Positions 6,958-8,186 of a stretch of DNA of 8,186 bases are shown here, piece by piece. Origin of the DNA: Acidobacteriota bacterium (GTDB taxonomy: Bacteria > Acidobacteriota > Terriglobia > Terriglobales > Acidobacteriaceae). The notes under the pieces were generated by a model. It made no database searches, was not told where the DNA came from, and saw only the letters and a program-made list of their open reading frames with translations. The DNA is taken from positions 1 to 8,186 of the forward strand of contig JAJZFE010000002.1 in assembly GCA_021798655.1 (NCBI GenBank). Reading direction: 5' to 3'. The stretch's first letter is position 1; each line of letters opens with the position of its first letter. The position numbers and the translations under genes are program-made.

Positions 6958-7941
6958 CTAAGACGAGACAGAAGACGGAACAGACACCCCAGGCAACACC
7001 AACTCATCCAGCGCCAGAAACTCATGCAGGATCGGATCATCACTCTGCCGCATCTGCTCGGTCGTGCCGAAGAATCTCGCCCTGCCCTCGTGCAGAAACA
7101 CCACCCTGTCTGCCAGCCGCTCGGCAAATCGCATGTCATGCGTAACAACGATGCTGGTCAGATGCAGCTGCGACTTCAGCCGTTGTATCAGGTCGCCCAG
7201 CAGGTGCCCCATCAGCGGATCCACCATCGTCGTCGGCTCGTCGTACAGCACCGCCGCCGGCTGTGCCGCCAGCGCACGCGCAATCGCCACCGACCGCTTC
7301 ATCCCCGTCGACAGGTCCGACGGCAACACGTCCGCCATCCCCGCCACACCCACCATCTCCAGCAGCCCCCGCACAATCTGCAGAATCTGGTCCTCTTCCA
7401 TGTCGCCGCGTTCGCGCAGCGGAAACGCCACGTTCTCACCCACCGTAATCGAATCGAACAGCGCTCCGTTCTGAAACACCATCGTCACCTTGCGGCGCAC
7501 CTCCTGCATCTCCCGCTCGCTCAGTCCGCCGATGTCCTGCCCCGCCACCAGCACCGTCCCGCTGTCCGGCTTCAGAAACCCCATCAGCATCTGCAGCGAC
7601 ACCGACTTGCCCACGCCGCTGCGGCCGAGAATGCACAGCGTCTCCCCCGGATTGACGTAGAAGCTCACATCCTGCAACACCACAAAGCTGCCAAACGACT
7701 TCGAAACTCCCTCGAACGCAATGAACGGCGTCACCGGCGGCACAGCGAACGACGCCGCCTCCATGCCTCCGCCGGACTGCAGCGCGGCCTCCCGCTCCAC
7801 CGCCTCCGCCTCGGCCTCGTTCGCCACCGCCGACTCGGTCATGAACTCTTCCACCGTCGGCGCAACGTCCGGCGTCAGCGCCTCAAACAACTCGCCATCG
7901 CCCGCCGCACTCTCCGCCTTCACCTCGGGTTCGTCCGCCAT
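6958..7941 (-). CDS. mlaF: MlaF-like ABC transporter ATP-binding protein (lipid/organic solvent transport)
   Basis: 327 aa from an ATG at 7941 with GGAG at 6-base spacing. The ATPase core starts near residue 72 (PFIAFEGVSKSFG). It has Walker A GRSGVGKS (106-113), Q-loop Gln157 in MVFQNGALFDSITVGENVAFPLRE (a run typical of MlaF/Mkl ATPases), signature LSTGM (210-214), Walker B with Asp234-Glu235 (VLYDEPTT) and switch His268 (VVTHD). All catalytic positions are present. MlaF-type ATPases drive MlaE permease and MCE-domain proteins that move phospholipids between the inner and outer membranes. Unusual points are the acidic, Ala/Glu-rich extension of about 70 residues before the core and the signature LSTGM rather than LSGGM. 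The core proteins are about 250-270 aa. No permease or MCE gene is in view: the upstream neighbour is mobA (15 bp away) and the downstream one a sugar transferase. The family assignment is firm; the transported substrate is inferred. Confidence 0.88.
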   Translation of the reverse strand: MADEPEVKAESAAGDGELFEALTPDVAPTVEEFMTESAVANEAEAEAVEREAALQSGGGMEAASFAVPPVTPFIAFEGVSKSFGSFVVLQDVSFYVNPGETLCILGRSGVGKSVSLQMLMGFLKPDSGTVLVAGQDIGGLSEREMQEVRRKVTMVFQNGALFDSITVGENVAFPLRERGDMEEDQILQIVRGLLEMVGVAGMADVLPSDLSTGMKRSVAIARALAAQPAAVLYDEPTTMVDPLMGHLLGDLIQRLKSQLHLTSIVVTHDMRFAERLADRVVFLHEGRARFFGTTEQMRQSDDPILHEFLALDELVLPGVSVPSSVSS

Positions 7942-7947
7942 CGCCCA

Positions 7948-7951
7948 CTCC
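7948..7951 (-). promoter_or_regulatory. Ribosome binding site of the MlaF-like gene
   Basis: GGAG on the minus strand lies 6 bases before the ATG at 7941, inside the 15-bp gap after mobA. It supports translation of the whole acidic N-terminal extension rather than a start at the internal ATG codons 34 or 60. Confidence 0.6.
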
Positions 7952-7956
7952 GTACG

Positions 7957-8186
7957 TCAGCCTAAGTATTGCATCCGCTCCGCCGCCGCCAGCTCCTGCG
8001 GCGTGTTCACATTCGCAAAACACCGCGCCGCATCCGGCATCAGCGTGGCCGCATCCAGCACCAGCAGCCTGCCTCCCAGCCGCGCGAAGATCCTCGTCAG
8101 CTTGCGGTCGTTCGCATCCAGGGCCTCTTGAAACGCAGTCACACACTCCTGATGCACCAGGCACAGCGCAGGATGCGGCTCGCCTT
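7957..8186 (-). CDS. mobA: Molybdenum cofactor guanylyltransferase, C-terminal part (runs off the window)
   Basis: The frame is open from the window's right edge to a TGA at 7959-7957, giving the last 75 or so residues. The segment GEPHPALCLMHQ resembles the P-L-C-A-L-Y region of MobA proteins, and the ending FANVNTPQELAAAE matches their characteristic F-x-NVNTPEEL C-terminus. MobA transfers GMP from GTP to molybdopterin, making the guanine dinucleotide form of the molybdenum cofactor for oxidoreductases such as nitrate or formate enzymes. The N-terminal GTP-binding part lies outside the window, so completeness cannot be judged. An apparent start at 8157 is only an internal methionine. A related nucleotidyltransferase (MocA type) is a lesser possibility. 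The gene is followed after 15 bp by the MlaF-like gene, suggesting cotranscription. Confidence 0.78.
   Translation of the reverse strand, partial: GEPHPALCLVHQECVTAFQEALDANDRKLTRIFARLGGRLLVLDAATLMPDAARCFANVNTPQELAAAERMQYLG

Noticed and set aside
6592..7965. A 457-codon open frame on the + strand opposite the MlaF-like gene
   Set aside because: The translation is Arg/His/Gln-rich and domain-free, while the opposite strand encodes a complete ABC ATPase with every motif. It is a shadow.
1..8186. Defence system, toxin-antitoxin pair, CRISPR array, insertion sequence or prophage
   Set aside because: All coding space is taken by seven recognisable genes. No repeat arrays, transposase or integrase motifs, or terminal inverted repeats were seen.

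Overview
This is an 8.2-kb stretch of GC-rich bacterial chromosome. It holds seven protein genes and no recognisable RNA gene, mobile element, CRISPR array or prophage. GC-rich coding, the form of the DsbA-like protein (an extra domain before the thioredoxin fold), an MlaF-type ATPase with an LSTGM signature, and a secreted CE15-type esterase together suggest a soil Acidobacteriota (Terriglobia/Acidobacteriaceae type). That assignment is inference from protein style, not a database result.

Layout. One gene lies on the + strand: a secreted glucuronoyl-esterase-like (CE15) hydrolase at 107-1609, with a good ribosome binding site and a TATAAT box upstream. It converges on a row of six minus-strand genes across a 109-bp gap. 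In transcription order these are: the 3' part of mobA (enters from the right edge, stops at 7957); an MlaF-like ABC ATPase (7941-6958, 15 bp after mobA); a polyprenyl-phosphate sugar-1-phosphate transferase that starts exopolysaccharide synthesis (6810-5305, after a 147-bp gap); nadE, glutamine-dependent NAD+ synthetase (5242-3576), whose reading frame is broken near 3821-3824; a secreted DsbA-like thioredoxin-fold protein (3508-2501); and a PIG-L/LmbE-family deacetylase-like protein (2483-1719, 17 bp after the dsbA-like gene). The pairs mobA/mlaF-like and dsbA-like/PIG-L are close enough to be cotranscribed. The others have gaps of 62-147 bp.

Function. The genes mix housekeeping (molybdenum cofactor nucleotide attachment, NAD synthesis) with cell-envelope functions (lipid transport ATPase, polysaccharide initiation, exported disulfide protein) and one plant-wall-degrading enzyme. 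They do not form an obvious single pathway, and I found no convincing novel multi-gene system. The points most worth checking are the apparent one-base deletion in nadE, the loss of the usual catalytic aspartate in the PIG-L protein (HRGD instead of HPDD/HxDD), the replaced canonical acid in the CE15 enzyme, and an acidic 70-residue N-terminal extension on the MlaF-like ATPase, which has no transport partner in view.

No gene-free stretch exceeds 300 bp. Positions 1-106 hold only the promoter/leader of the esterase. Positions 1610-1718, 5243-5304 and 6811-6957 are short intergenic spacers.
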